In this document: positions 37,422 to 46,576 of the stretch, in pieces
Layout of the letters: each line of letters opens with the position of its first letter
Numbering within the stretch: the stretch's first letter is position 1
Assembly: GCF_000186265.1 (NCBI RefSeq)
Contig: NC_014934.1
Location: 372,001-436,000 of the forward strand
Source: Cellulophaga algicola DSM 14237
GTDB taxonomy: Bacteria; Bacteroidota; Bacteroidia; Flavobacteriales; Flavobacteriaceae
Direction of reading: 5' to 3'
Length of the DNA: 64,000 bases
Made by a program: the position numbers and the translations under genes
Notes under the pieces: model-generated
Database searches by the model: none
Seen by the model: the letters and a program-made list of their open reading frames with translations, nothing else
Told to the model about the DNA's origin: nothing

Positions 37422-38657
37422 ATGAACCCTATTCTTAATAGATTTTTGAGTTACGTAACTATTGACACTCAAAGCGACCCAAACTCATCAACAACACCGA
37501 GTACCGAGAAGCAATGGAATTTAGCCAATAAATTAGCCGAAGAATTAAAATTAATTGGACTAAGCGATGTTACCATCGATGAAAATGCTTACATCATGGC
37601 AACCCTTCCAAGCAATAGCACTGACGCCAGCATTCCTGTAATAGGTTTTATAGCGCATTTTGATACTTCGCCAGATTTTTCAGGAACGAACGTAAATCCA
37701 CAAATTATTGAAAATTACGATGGAAAAGACATTGTATTAAATAAGGAAAAAAATATTATTCTTTCTCCAGATTATTTTGATGATTTACTTCAATACAAAG
37801 GACAAACTATTATAACTACAGATGGTACGACTCTTCTTGGTGCCGACGATAAAGCAGGAATTACAGAAATAGTTTCGGCGATGGAATATTTAATACATCA
37901 TCCTGAAATAAAACATGGCACTATAAAAATAGGTTTTACTCCTGATGAGGAAATTGGTCGTGGAGCACATAAATTTGATGTGGAAAAATTTGGTGCAGAT
38001 TGGGCGTATACTATGGATGGAAGTCAGGTTGGAGAATTAGAATACGAAAATTTCAATGCTGCTTCTGCTAAAATTGTAATTTCAGGAAAAAGTGTCCACC
38101 CTGGTTATGCCAAAGGAAAAATGATCAATGCGATAAGTATAGCCAATGAGTTTATGACTTTGTTACCCGAAAACGAAGTTCCTCAAAAAACAACGGGTAG
38201 CGAAGGCTTTTTTCATGTTCATCATATTTCTGGCGAAATAGAAAACGCAACGATTGAGCTCATCATAAGAGATCACGACAAGAGTCTATTTGAAAAACGC
38301 AAAGTACGTATAGCTACTATAAAAGAGCAACTAAACAAAATTCATGGCAACTGTATACATATTGAGGTAAAAGACCAGTACTTTAATATGAAAGAAAAGG
38401 TAGCTCCTGTTTATCATATTGTAACTACTGCAAAAGAAGCAATGGAATCCTTAGGCATTACTCCACTTATAAAACCAATCAGAGGAGGCACAGACGGATC
38501 TCAATTAAGTTTTATGGGGTTACCATGTCCTAATATTTTTGCTGGAGGACATAATTTCCATGGAAAGTATGAATATGTACCTTTAGAAAGCATAGAAAGT
38601 GCTATAAAAGTAATTGTAAAAATCTGTGAACTTACCGCTACAAAATCAAACCGATAG
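37422..38657 (+). CDS. pepT: Peptidase T (tripeptide aminopeptidase)
   Basis: A 411-residue M20 family dizinc exopeptidase. Metal and catalytic sites are visible: [11 protein letters not shown] (first His and catalytic Asp), [10 protein letters not shown] (bridging Asp), [10 protein letters not shown] (Glu pair), the lid-domain [14 protein letters not shown], and the last His in [18 protein letters not shown]. It removes the N-terminal residue of tripeptides in the cytoplasm. Alone on the plus strand, convergent with yajC, and separated by a bidirectional terminator. Confidence 0.97.
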   Translation: MNPILNRFLSYVTIDTQSDPNSSTTPSTEKQWNLANKLAEELKLIGLSDVTIDENAYIMATLPSNSTDASIPVIGFIAHFDTSPDFSGTNVNPQIIENYDGKDIVLNKEKNIILSPDYFDDLLQYKGQTIITTDGTTLLGADDKAGITEIVSAMEYLIHHPEIKHGTIKIGFTPDEEIGRGAHKFDVEKFGADWAYTMDGSQVGELEYENFNAASAKIVISGKSVHPGYAKGKMINAISIANEFMTLLPENEVPQKTTGSEGFFHVHHISGEIENATIELIIRDHDKSLFEKRKVRIATIKEQLNKIHGNCIHIEVKDQYFNMKEKVAPVYHIVTTAKEAMESLGITPLIKPIRGGTDGSQLSFMGLPCPNIFAGGHNFHGKYEYVPLESIESAIKVIVKICELTATKSNR

Positions 38658-38684
38658 TGCGTAAAAATTAAAACTTGTAAAATG

Positions 38685-38713
38685 AAAAAAGCACCTAAAA
38701 AGGTGCTTTTTTT
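38685..38713. terminator. Bidirectional terminator between pepT and yajC
   Basis: Stem AGCACCT/AGGTGCT with loop AAAA and flanking A6/T7 runs on the two sides, between convergent genes. Confidence 0.92.
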
Positions 38714-38732
38714 AAACGTATAAAAAATACAA

Positions 38733-39029
38733 TTATTTTTTCTCAATTACTGCTGGAGCATTAAGCTTTGAGCTCATCTCTAAAGAAAGAGCAGAACGCT
38801 CAAACTTTATTTTCCCCGCTAAAGTTTCTATTACACAAGAATTATCTTTGTCGTTTAATTCAACAATCTTACCGTGCATTCCGCTTTTAGTAACAACTTT
38901 ATCACCTCTTTTTAATTCAGCAGAAAATTTCTTTTCTTGTTTTTGCTTTTTTCTCTGAGGTGCAATCATAAAGAAATAAAATACTACGAAAATTGCAATC
39001 AGGGGTATAAATGGATATTTTTCTAACAT
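38733..39029 (-). CDS. yajC: Preprotein translocase accessory subunit YajC
   Basis: A 98-residue inner-membrane protein: one N-terminal membrane helix (FIPLIAIFVVFYFFMIAPQRKKQKQ) then the cytoplasmic YajC domain (LKRGDKVVTKSGMHGKIVELND). It associates with SecDF of the Sec translocase. It is the last gene of the nusB-DUF1573-yajC set, 4 nt after the DUF1573 gene, an order that is common in flavobacteria. Confidence 0.95.
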   Translation of the reverse strand: MLEKYPFIPLIAIFVVFYFFMIAPQRKKQKQEKKFSAELKRGDKVVTKSGMHGKIVELNDKDNSCVIETLAGKIKFERSALSLEMSSKLNAPAVIEKK

Positions 39030-39033
39030 GTAA

Positions 39034-39510
39034 TTATGACTGTTTTAATGGCCCTACTGGAGCGCCACCTTTAGGGTTTACAAATGCTTTTATTCTTAAT
39101 TGTTCTGATCCTTTTTCTGTATTTGCTGATACGGTAACTACTTTCTGTACCAAATTGTTTCCTGAACCATTATAATTTACTACCAACTCACCAGATTCTC
39201 CTGGAGCAATTGCACCTTTTGGAAACTTTGGAACTGTACAACCACAGGTGCTTTTTGCATCTGTAATAATTAGTGGAGCATCACCCGTATTTGTAAACTT
39301 AAAAACAGTTTCCTGTGGAGTATTTTGAATTATTGATCCAAAATCATGTTCAACCTTTTCAAAAGCCATAACAGGTAGCATTTTTGCTGCTGCATCTCTT
39401 TCCCCTGCTGCTTCAAGGTTTGAACTGTTGATTTTACTTGTTGCATCATCCTTACAGGACATTAAAACAACTACCAACAATAGATTTAACGTGATAACTA
39501 TTTTTCTCAT
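39034..39510 (-). CDS. DUF1573 lipoprotein
   Basis: A 158-residue protein with lipobox VVLMSC (Cys19). The mature part is an Ig-like DUF1573 domain: FEKVEHDFGSIIQNTPQETVFKFTN, TGDAPLIITDAKSTCGCTVP and GELVVNYN. The domain resembles ASH/MSP-like beta-sandwiches; the CGC motif is typical. Role unknown. Between nusB (42 nt) and yajC (4 nt). Confidence 0.92.
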   Translation of the reverse strand: MRKIVITLNLLLVVVLMSCKDDATSKINSSNLEAAGERDAAAKMLPVMAFEKVEHDFGSIIQNTPQETVFKFTNTGDAPLIITDAKSTCGCTVPKFPKGAIAPGESGELVVNYNGSGNNLVQKVVTVSANTEKGSEQLRIKAFVNPKGGAPVGPLKQS

Positions 39511-39552
39511 AACCGTTTAAATATTTAAAATTTTAATCAAAAATAAACAATA

Positions 39553-40500
39553 TTATAATAAACCTCTGCCTATTTTGTTCAGTTTTCCTTCTTGTTGATA
39601 TTCCTTAACTAATTTATCTAAAATACCATTTATGAATGTACTGCTCTTAGGAGTACTGTACTCTTTGGCCAATTCTAAATATTCATTTATGGTAACTCGT
39701 TCTGGTATCGATGGAAAATTTAATAATTCTGCAATGGCCATTTTTAATAAAATTGCATCTATATCTGCAATTCTATCCTTATCCCAATTAGGCGTTTTAC
39801 CTTCTATTTCTTTGACCAATTTCTCATTTTGAAGTAGCGTTTTAGAAAGTAATCTTTTTGAAAACTCTACATCTTCTTGATCTTTAACTAAAGGAGGTAA
39901 GAAGTATGAATCTACGGCATCTGCTCTTGTCTTCTTCAAAAGCTTTAGAATAAATGTATTTACCAAAGGAATATCATCTACCCAAGTAAGTTTGTCATCC
40001 TCAAAATAATCGTAAATTTTTTCGTTTGGAGCAATGATATTCTTAAATAAATCTACCACAAGTTGCTTGTCTTCCTCAAAGGAAGATGACTCAGCGTACA
40101 TGTACTTTGTGTAATAATCACTTGCGATAATCTCCTTATAAAGCAACTTTACATATTCATCATTTAAATACCAATTTTGCAGTTTTCTAATCTCAAGTTC
40201 TTCATCAAGAACCTTATTCTCAGAAATCATTTTTAAAAATCGGTTATTTACAAACTTCTTCTTATCATCAAATGAACTTGAAGAATTAGATAAATAAGAT
40301 TTTGCAGAAAGTTCTACTTGATTTTTAGCCAAATGATGGATTTCTTTCATCAAACTCATCATCAATAAATACAAAGAATATGTATTTTCAATACTGAATT
40401 TCAAAAACTTTTGTTGTTTTTCTAAAGAATCATCATTGGAACGTGTTAATGCATAAATACATTGCATTACTTTTACTCGTACATGCCTTCTTGTAAGCAT
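39553..40500 (-). CDS. nusB: Transcription antitermination factor NusB (long Bacteroidota form)
   Basis: A 315-residue protein. The start MLTRRHVRVKVMQCIYALTRS is the NusB N-terminal helix with the RNA-binding Arg-rich motif, but the canonical all-helical NusB core resumes only after an insertion of about 150 residues, at WDKDRIADIDAILLKMAIAELLNFPSIPERVTINEYLELAKEYSTPKSSTFINGILDKL. E. coli NusB has about 140 residues; the enlarged form is normal in this phylum. It binds boxA RNA with NusE during rRNA transcription. Confidence 0.93.
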   Translation of the reverse strand: MLTRRHVRVKVMQCIYALTRSNDDSLEKQQKFLKFSIENTYSLYLLMMSLMKEIHHLAKNQVELSAKSYLSNSSSSFDDKKKFVNNRFLKMISENKVLDEELEIRKLQNWYLNDEYVKLLYKEIIASDYYTKYMYAESSSFEEDKQLVVDLFKNIIAPNEKIYDYFEDDKLTWVDDIPLVNTFILKLLKKTRADAVDSYFLPPLVKDQEDVEFSKRLLSKTLLQNEKLVKEIEGKTPNWDKDRIADIDAILLKMAIAELLNFPSIPERVTINEYLELAKEYSTPKSSTFINGILDKLVKEYQQEGKLNKIGRGLL

Positions 40501-40536
40501 TTTTTAAAGAACTTAAATGGGTTAAACTTCGAGCGG

Positions 40537-40544
40537 CAAAAATA
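40537..40544 (-). promoter_or_regulatory. -7 element of nusB promoter
   Basis: TATTTTTG on the minus strand, 36 nt before the nusB ATG. No good TTG at the expected distance. Confidence 0.45.
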
Positions 40545-40622
40545 GAACTATATTTTTAATACTAGGTTATGGTTTGCTTATATCTTATCAGTTTTATAAC
40601 ATTTCATTTTACTTTAATCCCA

Positions 40623-40630
40623 TATCTTTG
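40623..40630 (+). promoter_or_regulatory. -7 element before the ABC exporter gene
   Basis: TATCTTTG, 45 nt before the ATG. The -33 element is not evident. Confidence 0.45.
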
Positions 40631-40675
40631 CCTATCAGATTATAAAAATCAACAGTTTACAGCAACTAAGGCTTC

Positions 40676-42430
40676 ATGAAGGAATTAAAATACATCAATA
40701 AATATTTAAAAAAGTATGGTACACAGCTACTTTTAGGGCTTATTATTACTATAATAGCTAGAGTATTCTCTTTAGTAACCCCCTCTTATGTAAAAAAATC
40801 TATTGAAGTTGTAGAAAAATACGGCAATAATAGCATAGATAGATCTGAGGCAAAAGAATTACTGTTAGAAAACATTCTTATTATTTTAGGGACCGCACTA
40901 CTTGCTGCTTTGTTTACTTTTTTAATGCGACAAACCATTATAAAAGTATCTCGTTACATTGAGTATGATTTAAAAAACGAGGTTTTTGATCATTATCAGT
41001 TACTAAACCTTAATTTCTACAAAAAAAATAGAACAGGTGATTTAATGAATCGGATTAGTGAGGATGTAAGTGAGGTAAGAAATTATGCTGGTCCTGCACT
41101 TATGTATGGTATCAATACAATAACACTTTTTGCTTGTATTATACCCATAATGTTTATGACGGCTCCTAAATTAGCTTTATACACCTTAATACCACTCCCT
41201 ATATTGTCGGTATTAATTTTTAACATTAGCAAAGTCATTCATAAGCGGAGCACCATTGTACAGCAATACCTTTCTAAACTTTCTACGTTTACTCAAGAAT
41301 CCTTTTCTGGAATTTCTGTAATTAAAGCATATGGTTTAGAAAATAATATTAATAAAGAACTTACGGAGCTTGCCATAGAAGGTAAAAACAAAAGCATGAA
41401 TCTTGCTAAAGTAAATGCTTGGTTTTTTCCGTTAATGGTTCTTTTAATAGGCATAAGCACCATTTTTGTTATTTATATTGGGGGTCAACAATATATTAAT
41501 GGTGAAATAGAATCTGTTGGAGTTATTGCAGAATTTGTAATTTACGTAAACATGCTTACATGGCCAGTTGCAATAATTGGGTGGCTTACTTCTATTGTGC
41601 AACGTGCAGAAGCATCACAGAAACGTATCAATGAGTTTCTACACATTACCCCTACTATTAAAAATGAAGTTTTAGAACTAACACCATTACAAGGAAAAAT
41701 TGAATTTAAAAATGTAACATTTACCTACGAGGACACAAATATTACTGCGTTAAAGAACATATCATTTACCATAGAGAAAGGCCAAACGGTTGCTATTATC
41801 GGAAAAACCGGCTCTGGGAAATCTACAATCTTAGATCTAGTTGCTCGTCTATATGATGTGAGTTCTGGTGAAATTCTATTAGATAATACGCCTATTAAAA
41901 ATTTAAATTTAAATTCTATTCGTCAAGAAGTTGGCGCTGTACCACAAGATGCTTTCCTTTTTTCTGATTCTATAAAAAATAATATTAAATTTGGAAAAGA
42001 AAATGCTACCGATGAAGAAATTATTAAGGTAGCAAAAAAGGCCGTTGTTCATAAAAATATCATGGATTTTACTAAAAAATATGATACTATTTTAGGTGAA
42101 AGAGGTATTACTTTAAGTGGCGGACAAAAACAACGTGTTTCTATTGCTAGAGCTTTGTTAAAAGACCCTCAAATTTACTTATTTGATGATTGTTTATCTG
42201 CCGTTGACACAGAGACAGAAGAAGTAATACTTAAAAACCTGAAGAACGCATCTAAAAGCAAAACTACTTTATTGGTAAGCCATAGAGTATCCTCAGCAAA
42301 AAACGCCGATAAAATAATTATTTTAAAAGAAGGAAAAATATTACAAGAAGGAACACATACCTCTCTTATTGAGACAGATGGGTATTACAAGGATCTTTAT
42401 CACACACAATTGATTGATAAAGAAAGCTAA
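40676..42430 (+). CDS. ABC exporter half-transporter (membrane domain fused to ATPase)
   Basis: A 584-residue protein. The six-helix type IV exporter domain (about 15-310) is followed by an ATPase with Walker A GKTGSGKST near 380, Q-loop VPQDAFLF, signature LSGGQKQR, and Walker B IYLFDD. The residue after Walker B is Asp505 where catalytic Glu is usual, as in the degenerate half of heterodimeric exporters (MdlA/BmrC-like). No second half lies next to it. The substrate (lipid, drug or peptide) cannot be told. Rightward, with a separate promoter from the PUR gene. Confidence 0.92.
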   Translation: MKELKYINKYLKKYGTQLLLGLIITIIARVFSLVTPSYVKKSIEVVEKYGNNSIDRSEAKELLLENILIILGTALLAALFTFLMRQTIIKVSRYIEYDLKNEVFDHYQLLNLNFYKKNRTGDLMNRISEDVSEVRNYAGPALMYGINTITLFACIIPIMFMTAPKLALYTLIPLPILSVLIFNISKVIHKRSTIVQQYLSKLSTFTQESFSGISVIKAYGLENNINKELTELAIEGKNKSMNLAKVNAWFFPLMVLLIGISTIFVIYIGGQQYINGEIESVGVIAEFVIYVNMLTWPVAIIGWLTSIVQRAEASQKRINEFLHITPTIKNEVLELTPLQGKIEFKNVTFTYEDTNITALKNISFTIEKGQTVAIIGKTGSGKSTILDLVARLYDVSSGEILLDNTPIKNLNLNSIRQEVGAVPQDAFLFSDSIKNNIKFGKENATDEEIIKVAKKAVVHKNIMDFTKKYDTILGERGITLSGGQKQRVSIARALLKDPQIYLFDDCLSAVDTETEEVILKNLKNASKSKTTLLVSHRVSSAKNADKIIILKEGKILQEGTHTSLIETDGYYKDLYHTQLIDKES

Positions 42431-42436
42431 AAAAAG

Positions 42437-42467
42437 TTGTTAGATTAGCATTTTTTTTCCATTTTTG
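42437..42467 (+). promoter_or_regulatory. Promoter of the PUR-family gene
   Basis: TTG at 42437-42439, 20-nt spacer, CATTTTTG at 42460-42467 (one mismatch to TAnnTTTG). It would give a leader of about 30 nt. Confidence 0.5.
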
Positions 42468-42504
42468 AAGGCACACTATTAATTAACTATAGATTTTTTT
42501 AGCA

Positions 42505-42885
42505 ATGGGGGAAAAAGAAATGATAGATCAGGAGGAAATATACTCCAAGGTCTTAAGAGCAGGACGAAGAACTTATTTTTTTGATGTAAGAAGCACAAAA
42601 GCAGGTGATTATTATCTTACTGTTACTGAGAGTAAAAAATTTACTCATGACGATGGGTCATTTCACTACAAAAAGCACAAAATTTACCTTTATAAAGAGG
42701 ACTTTTCTGCGTTTAAAGAAAATTTAGACGAAATGATGAATTACATCATTGAAGAGAAAGGTTCAGAAGTTATCTCTGAGCGTCATCAAAAAGATTTCAA
42801 AAGAGAAGACGAAATAATGATTGAAAATGATGCACCAAAAGCTGCTACCGAAAGCTTCACAGATGTTAGCTTTGATGACATATAA
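42505..42885 (+). CDS. PUR-family nucleic-acid-binding protein (DUF3276)
   Basis: A 126-residue protein with a single PUR repeat: IYSKVLRAGRRTYFFDVRSTKAGDYYLTVTESKK, then HKIYLYKEDFSAFKENLDEMMNYI. The fold is that of Pur-alpha-like single-strand DNA/RNA binders; in Bacteroidota the family is nearly universal, short and followed by an acidic tail, as seen here (about 95-126). Its target is unknown. Monocistronic with promoter and terminator. Confidence 0.92.
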   Translation: MGEKEMIDQEEIYSKVLRAGRRTYFFDVRSTKAGDYYLTVTESKKFTHDDGSFHYKKHKIYLYKEDFSAFKENLDEMMNYIIEEKGSEVISERHQKDFKREDEIMIENDAPKAATESFTDVSFDDI

Positions 42886-42908
42886 AAATAATTGTAATGA
42901 ATTATGAT

Positions 42909-42945
42909 AAAAACGGCTCTTATTAAAGAGTCGTTTTTTATTTTT
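42909..42945 (+). terminator. Terminator after the PUR-family gene
   Basis: Stem AAAACGGCTCTT with AAGAGTCGTTTT (one G:U pair), loop ATTA, T-run. Confidence 0.88.
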
Positions 42946-42968
42946 ATAGAGGCTAACAAAACTACTCT

Positions 42969-45488
42969 ATGAAAAAAATTCTCTTACTCACTCTTATTCT
43001 TGCAACTGCTGCACTTAAGTCTCAAGAAAAAGTAACTCTTGATTATTATTTACCTGCAAATATCACTTATAATGAAAATGTTCCTACTCCTCAATCTATA
43101 ATTGGTCATGAAGTAGGAGAATGGCATATTACCCATGACAAACTAGTCTATTATATGCAAGCCTTAGCAGCCTCTAGTGACCGGGTAAACATTGAGAATC
43201 GCGGAGAAACATTTGAAGGCAGACCATTACTTTTACTCACGATTACTTCTCCTGACAATCATAAAAAAATTGATCAAATCCAAAAAGAACATTTAGAAAT
43301 AAGCACCCAGGATGGTAGTGCCAAAAGTACAAATGACTTACCTGTAGTTGTATATCAAGGTTTTTCTATTCACGGTAATGAACCTAGTGGTTCTAATGCT
43401 GCTTTAGTCTACGCCTACTATTTAGCTGCTGCCGAAGGAGAAGAAATTGAACAACTATTAAAACATACCGTTATACTATTAGACCCTTCTTTTAACCCAG
43501 ATGGCTTACAGCGTTTTGCTTATTGGGCCAACACCAATAAAAACGCTAATTTAAATCCTGACGGTAATGATCGTGAATATCATGAAGTTTGGCCCGGAGG
43601 AAGAACCAATCATTATTGGTTTGATATGAATCGTGATTGGTTGCCCGTACAACTACCCGAAAGTAGAGCAAGAATAGCAAGTTTTCATAAATGGATGCCT
43701 AATATCTTAACAGATCATCATGAAATGGGTACCAACTCCACATTCTTTTTTCAACCAGGAGAACCTAATAGAGTACACCCATTAACCCCAAAAATAAATC
43801 AAGAGCTAACTGCAGAAATTGGAACCTTTCACGCTAAAGCATTAGATAATATTGGATCTTTATATTATTCAGAAGAAGATTATGACGATTATTATTACGG
43901 TAAAGGATCTACTTTTCCGGATGTAAATGGAGGTATTGGTATTTTATTTGAACAAGCTAGTTCTCGCGGACACATTCAAGAAAGTGTTAATGGCATTCTT
44001 ACCTTCCCCTTTACTATTCGCAACCAATTTGCCACCGCACTATCTACCATTGAAGCTGCTCAGCATATGCGGATTAAATTACTGCAGTACCAACAGCAAT
44101 TTTTTAAAGACGCACTTATTGAAAGTTCAAAAAACAAAACCAAAACTATTATTTTTGGGGACAGCAAAGATGCTGCAAAATCTTGGCATTTAGCAGAAAT
44201 ATTACAGCGCCAGAAAATTAAATTTCATCAATTAAATACTGATGCTGTTATAGACGGTAAAACATTCAAAAAGGAAAATAGTTATGTTGTTCCCATGAAT
44301 CAAAGAAATAGCCGTTTAATAAAAGCTATGTTTGAAAAGCGAACTACATTTACAGATAGTATTTTTTATGATATTTCTGCTTGGACATTTCCACTTGCTT
44401 TTAACTTAGATTATACAGAAGTAAACTCTTCTACTTATTTAGGCGAAGAAATAACTACTTTAAAAAATTTAACGGGTACAATTGGCAACCTTTCTAATTA
44501 TGCATATGCCTTTGAATGGAATGAATATTATACCCCTAAAGCTTTAAATAAAATTTTAAACAAGGGTATTCGTGCTAAAGTAGGAAAGACTCCTTTTTCC
44601 GTAGAAGGTAAAAAGTATGATTATGGCGCTATTCTAATACCGGTACAAAATCAAGAGTTAGACCCTAAAGAATTACATGCTTTTTTAACAGAAGTAGCTC
44701 AAGAGAGCTTTATAAACATTGCTTCCATAGGAACAGGTCATACCGTTGGTATTGATTTAGGCAGCAGCAGTTTTGAAAGTTTAAAAAAACAAGAGATCGC
44801 AATTATCGTAGGTAACGGAATTACATCTTATGATGCAGGCGAAATTTGGCATCTATTTGATCAGCGTTATGACATTAAATTAACGAAACTAGATACTGAT
44901 TATTTTAGCAGAATTAATTTAAGTCGCTACACGGCAATAATAATCCCTAATTCATATAAAGGATTAGACAAGAATTCTACAGAAAAATTAAAAACTTGGG
45001 TTAAAAATGGAGGTACAGTAATTGGCTACAGAGGTACCACTGAATGGTTAGCAAAAAATGAATTTATTGACTTAAAATTCATAAAAGATACTTTAGTCGC
45101 TAAAGATATTAGCTATGAACAAAAAAAGAAATTTTCTGGTGCTCAAGTTACCGGAGGAGCCATTTTCGAGACTAAACTTGACCGTTCACACCCTATAAAC
45201 TTTGGATATAAAAATAACAAATTACCTATTTTCAGAAATACAAATAGTTATATAGAACCTAATAAAAGTAGTTACAATAACCCTATACAATATACCAATT
45301 CCCCATTACTGAGTGGTTATGTTTCTGAAGAAAAATTAGAACTACTTAAAAACAGTGTGCCTTTTCAAGCACAGCGTTTAGGAAGGGGAAAAGTTATTGT
45401 ATTTACAGACAATACTAATTTTAGAGCATTCTGGTATGGTACAAATAAACTATTAATGAATGCTATTTTCTTTAGCGAAATTTTATAG
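42969..45488 (+). CDS. Secreted M14 family zinc carboxypeptidase with C-terminal GATase1-like domain
   Basis: An 839-residue protein with a signal peptide ending KSQE (about 1-18). The M14 domain (about 50-370) shows the zinc motif GFSIHGNEPSGSN (His, Glu), DPSFNPDGLQRF, MNRDWLPVQLPESRA, the third ligand in LTDHHEMG, and the catalytic Glu in GILFEQASSRGH. The second half has no protease motif; around 600-700 it has IVGNGITSYDAGEIWHLFD and YTAIIIPNSYKG, like a glutamine-amidotransferase-type fold seen in large Bacteroidota M14 proteins. Probably a periplasmic or secreted peptidase. Monocistronic. Confidence 0.92.
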   Translation: MKKILLLTLILATAALKSQEKVTLDYYLPANITYNENVPTPQSIIGHEVGEWHITHDKLVYYMQALAASSDRVNIENRGETFEGRPLLLLTITSPDNHKKIDQIQKEHLEISTQDGSAKSTNDLPVVVYQGFSIHGNEPSGSNAALVYAYYLAAAEGEEIEQLLKHTVILLDPSFNPDGLQRFAYWANTNKNANLNPDGNDREYHEVWPGGRTNHYWFDMNRDWLPVQLPESRARIASFHKWMPNILTDHHEMGTNSTFFFQPGEPNRVHPLTPKINQELTAEIGTFHAKALDNIGSLYYSEEDYDDYYYGKGSTFPDVNGGIGILFEQASSRGHIQESVNGILTFPFTIRNQFATALSTIEAAQHMRIKLLQYQQQFFKDALIESSKNKTKTIIFGDSKDAAKSWHLAEILQRQKIKFHQLNTDAVIDGKTFKKENSYVVPMNQRNSRLIKAMFEKRTTFTDSIFYDISAWTFPLAFNLDYTEVNSSTYLGEEITTLKNLTGTIGNLSNYAYAFEWNEYYTPKALNKILNKGIRAKVGKTPFSVEGKKYDYGAILIPVQNQELDPKELHAFLTEVAQESFINIASIGTGHTVGIDLGSSSFESLKKQEIAIIVGNGITSYDAGEIWHLFDQRYDIKLTKLDTDYFSRINLSRYTAIIIPNSYKGLDKNSTEKLKTWVKNGGTVIGYRGTTEWLAKNEFIDLKFIKDTLVAKDISYEQKKKFSGAQVTGGAIFETKLDRSHPINFGYKNNKLPIFRNTNSYIEPNKSSYNNPIQYTNSPLLSGYVSEEKLELLKNSVPFQAQRLGRGKVIVFTDNTNFRAFWYGTNKLLMNAIFFSEIL

Positions 45489-45496
45489 GTCTTAAC

Positions 45497-45531
45497 AAAA
45501 GCATCTTCTTAAATAAAAGAGGATGCCTTTT
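45497..45531. terminator. Terminator between M14 peptidase and acyltransferase genes
   Basis: Stem GCATCTTCTT with AAGAGGATGC (one G:U), loop 6 nt, flanked by AAAA and CTTTT. It serves convergent genes and touches the acyltransferase stop. Confidence 0.85.
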
Positions 45532-46576
45532 AACTTGTTTTGGTATAGAACAGATTATAAATAAATACCATTAAAGAAATCAAAATACCTGTTATTAAAT
45601 CTAAATTAAAGAGATAAGATATACCTATAATAAGTCCGTAATATATTGGATAAACAAGTACAGCATAAGCAAACCTAAAGGTGCTTAAAAATGCTACTTC
45701 TTTTATTTTAGATTGTATAAATTGATTCCAAATTAATAGTACTGGAAAATTAAGAATGTTGTATATCCATTTCTTTAAAACGTCAAAAACATTAGCTTCC
45801 GTAATTGTTTCTGGTAGTTTTGATATCGAAGATAAATAAAGTAATTTTTCATTTACTTCTTTTGGTTTTGTATAATCTGCTCCAAATGCAGCTAACTTCT
45901 GAATTGTAAAATCATACCTTAAATCATCTGGAATATGTGTAGTAAGTGTGGTTAATGATTTAAAAACTTGGTTTTTAATTTCCTGCATTGAAGCATTTTT
46001 ATCTTTAGGATTAAAAAATTGCCTCACAGAAATTGGAGTTCCATAATATATGGATGCACTGTCTGGAAATTTATCTGCAGCTTGATAATTTAACCCTACA
46101 GGTACTAATTGAATATCCAATGCTGGATTAACCTCTAAAGCATTTAAAATAATACGTGTAAATCCTTTACTTAAGGGCCTAACACGCCGATTTAAATTAT
46201 GATTTGCTTCCGGAAATACAACTAATGCGCCATTTTTAGCTAATAAATTTGAGCAATAATCAAAAGTTTCTTGATTATTTTTCAAAGAAGCAATTCCATC
46301 TCTAATCCTATAAATCGGAATCATTTTACAAAAAGAAAAAATGCTTTTTAAAATAAAATTTTTAAAAACATCAGACCGTGTTAAAAAATAAGGACTACGC
46401 TTACAATTGGTACCCACCAAAATAGTGTCTAAAAAAGCATTTTGATGGTTCGGAAGAAAAATAACAGGCTTATCTTTTGGAATATTAGCCAAGCCATGAT
46501 GCGTAATTTTTTTAAAATAAAACCATAAAAACATTCCTATAAAGAATCGAACGACTAAGTATCCTATTTTTTTCAA
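45530..46576 (-). CDS. Lysophospholipid acyltransferase family protein (PlsC-like)
   Basis: 348 residues from a TTG start at 46576 whose bases overlap the symporter stop (TTGA), giving coupled translation. An ATG at 46660 would overlap the symporter by 88 nt and is less likely. After an N-terminal membrane segment (GYLVVRFFIGMFLWFYF) come the acyltransferase blocks: FLPNHQNAFLDT (H-x5-D, one residue longer than the classic H-x4-D but usual for a Bacteroidota branch), RIRDGIASL, VVFPEANHN, and PVGLNYQ. Two or three further membrane segments end the protein. It probably acylates lysolipids at the inner membrane. Confidence 0.88.
   Translation of the reverse strand: MKKIGYLVVRFFIGMFLWFYFKKITHHGLANIPKDKPVIFLPNHQNAFLDTILVGTNCKRSPYFLTRSDVFKNFILKSIFSFCKMIPIYRIRDGIASLKNNQETFDYCSNLLAKNGALVVFPEANHNLNRRVRPLSKGFTRIILNALEVNPALDIQLVPVGLNYQAADKFPDSASIYYGTPISVRQFFNPKDKNASMQEIKNQVFKSLTTLTTHIPDDLRYDFTIQKLAAFGADYTKPKEVNEKLLYLSSISKLPETITEANVFDVLKKWIYNILNFPVLLIWNQFIQSKIKEVAFLSTFRFAYAVLVYPIYYGLIIGISYLFNLDLITGILISLMVFIYNLFYTKTS

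Noticed and set aside
42969-45488. Second catalytic peptidase domain in the M14 protein
   Set aside because: The C-terminal half has no zinc or serine-peptidase motif; it resembles a non-catalytic amidotransferase-like fold.
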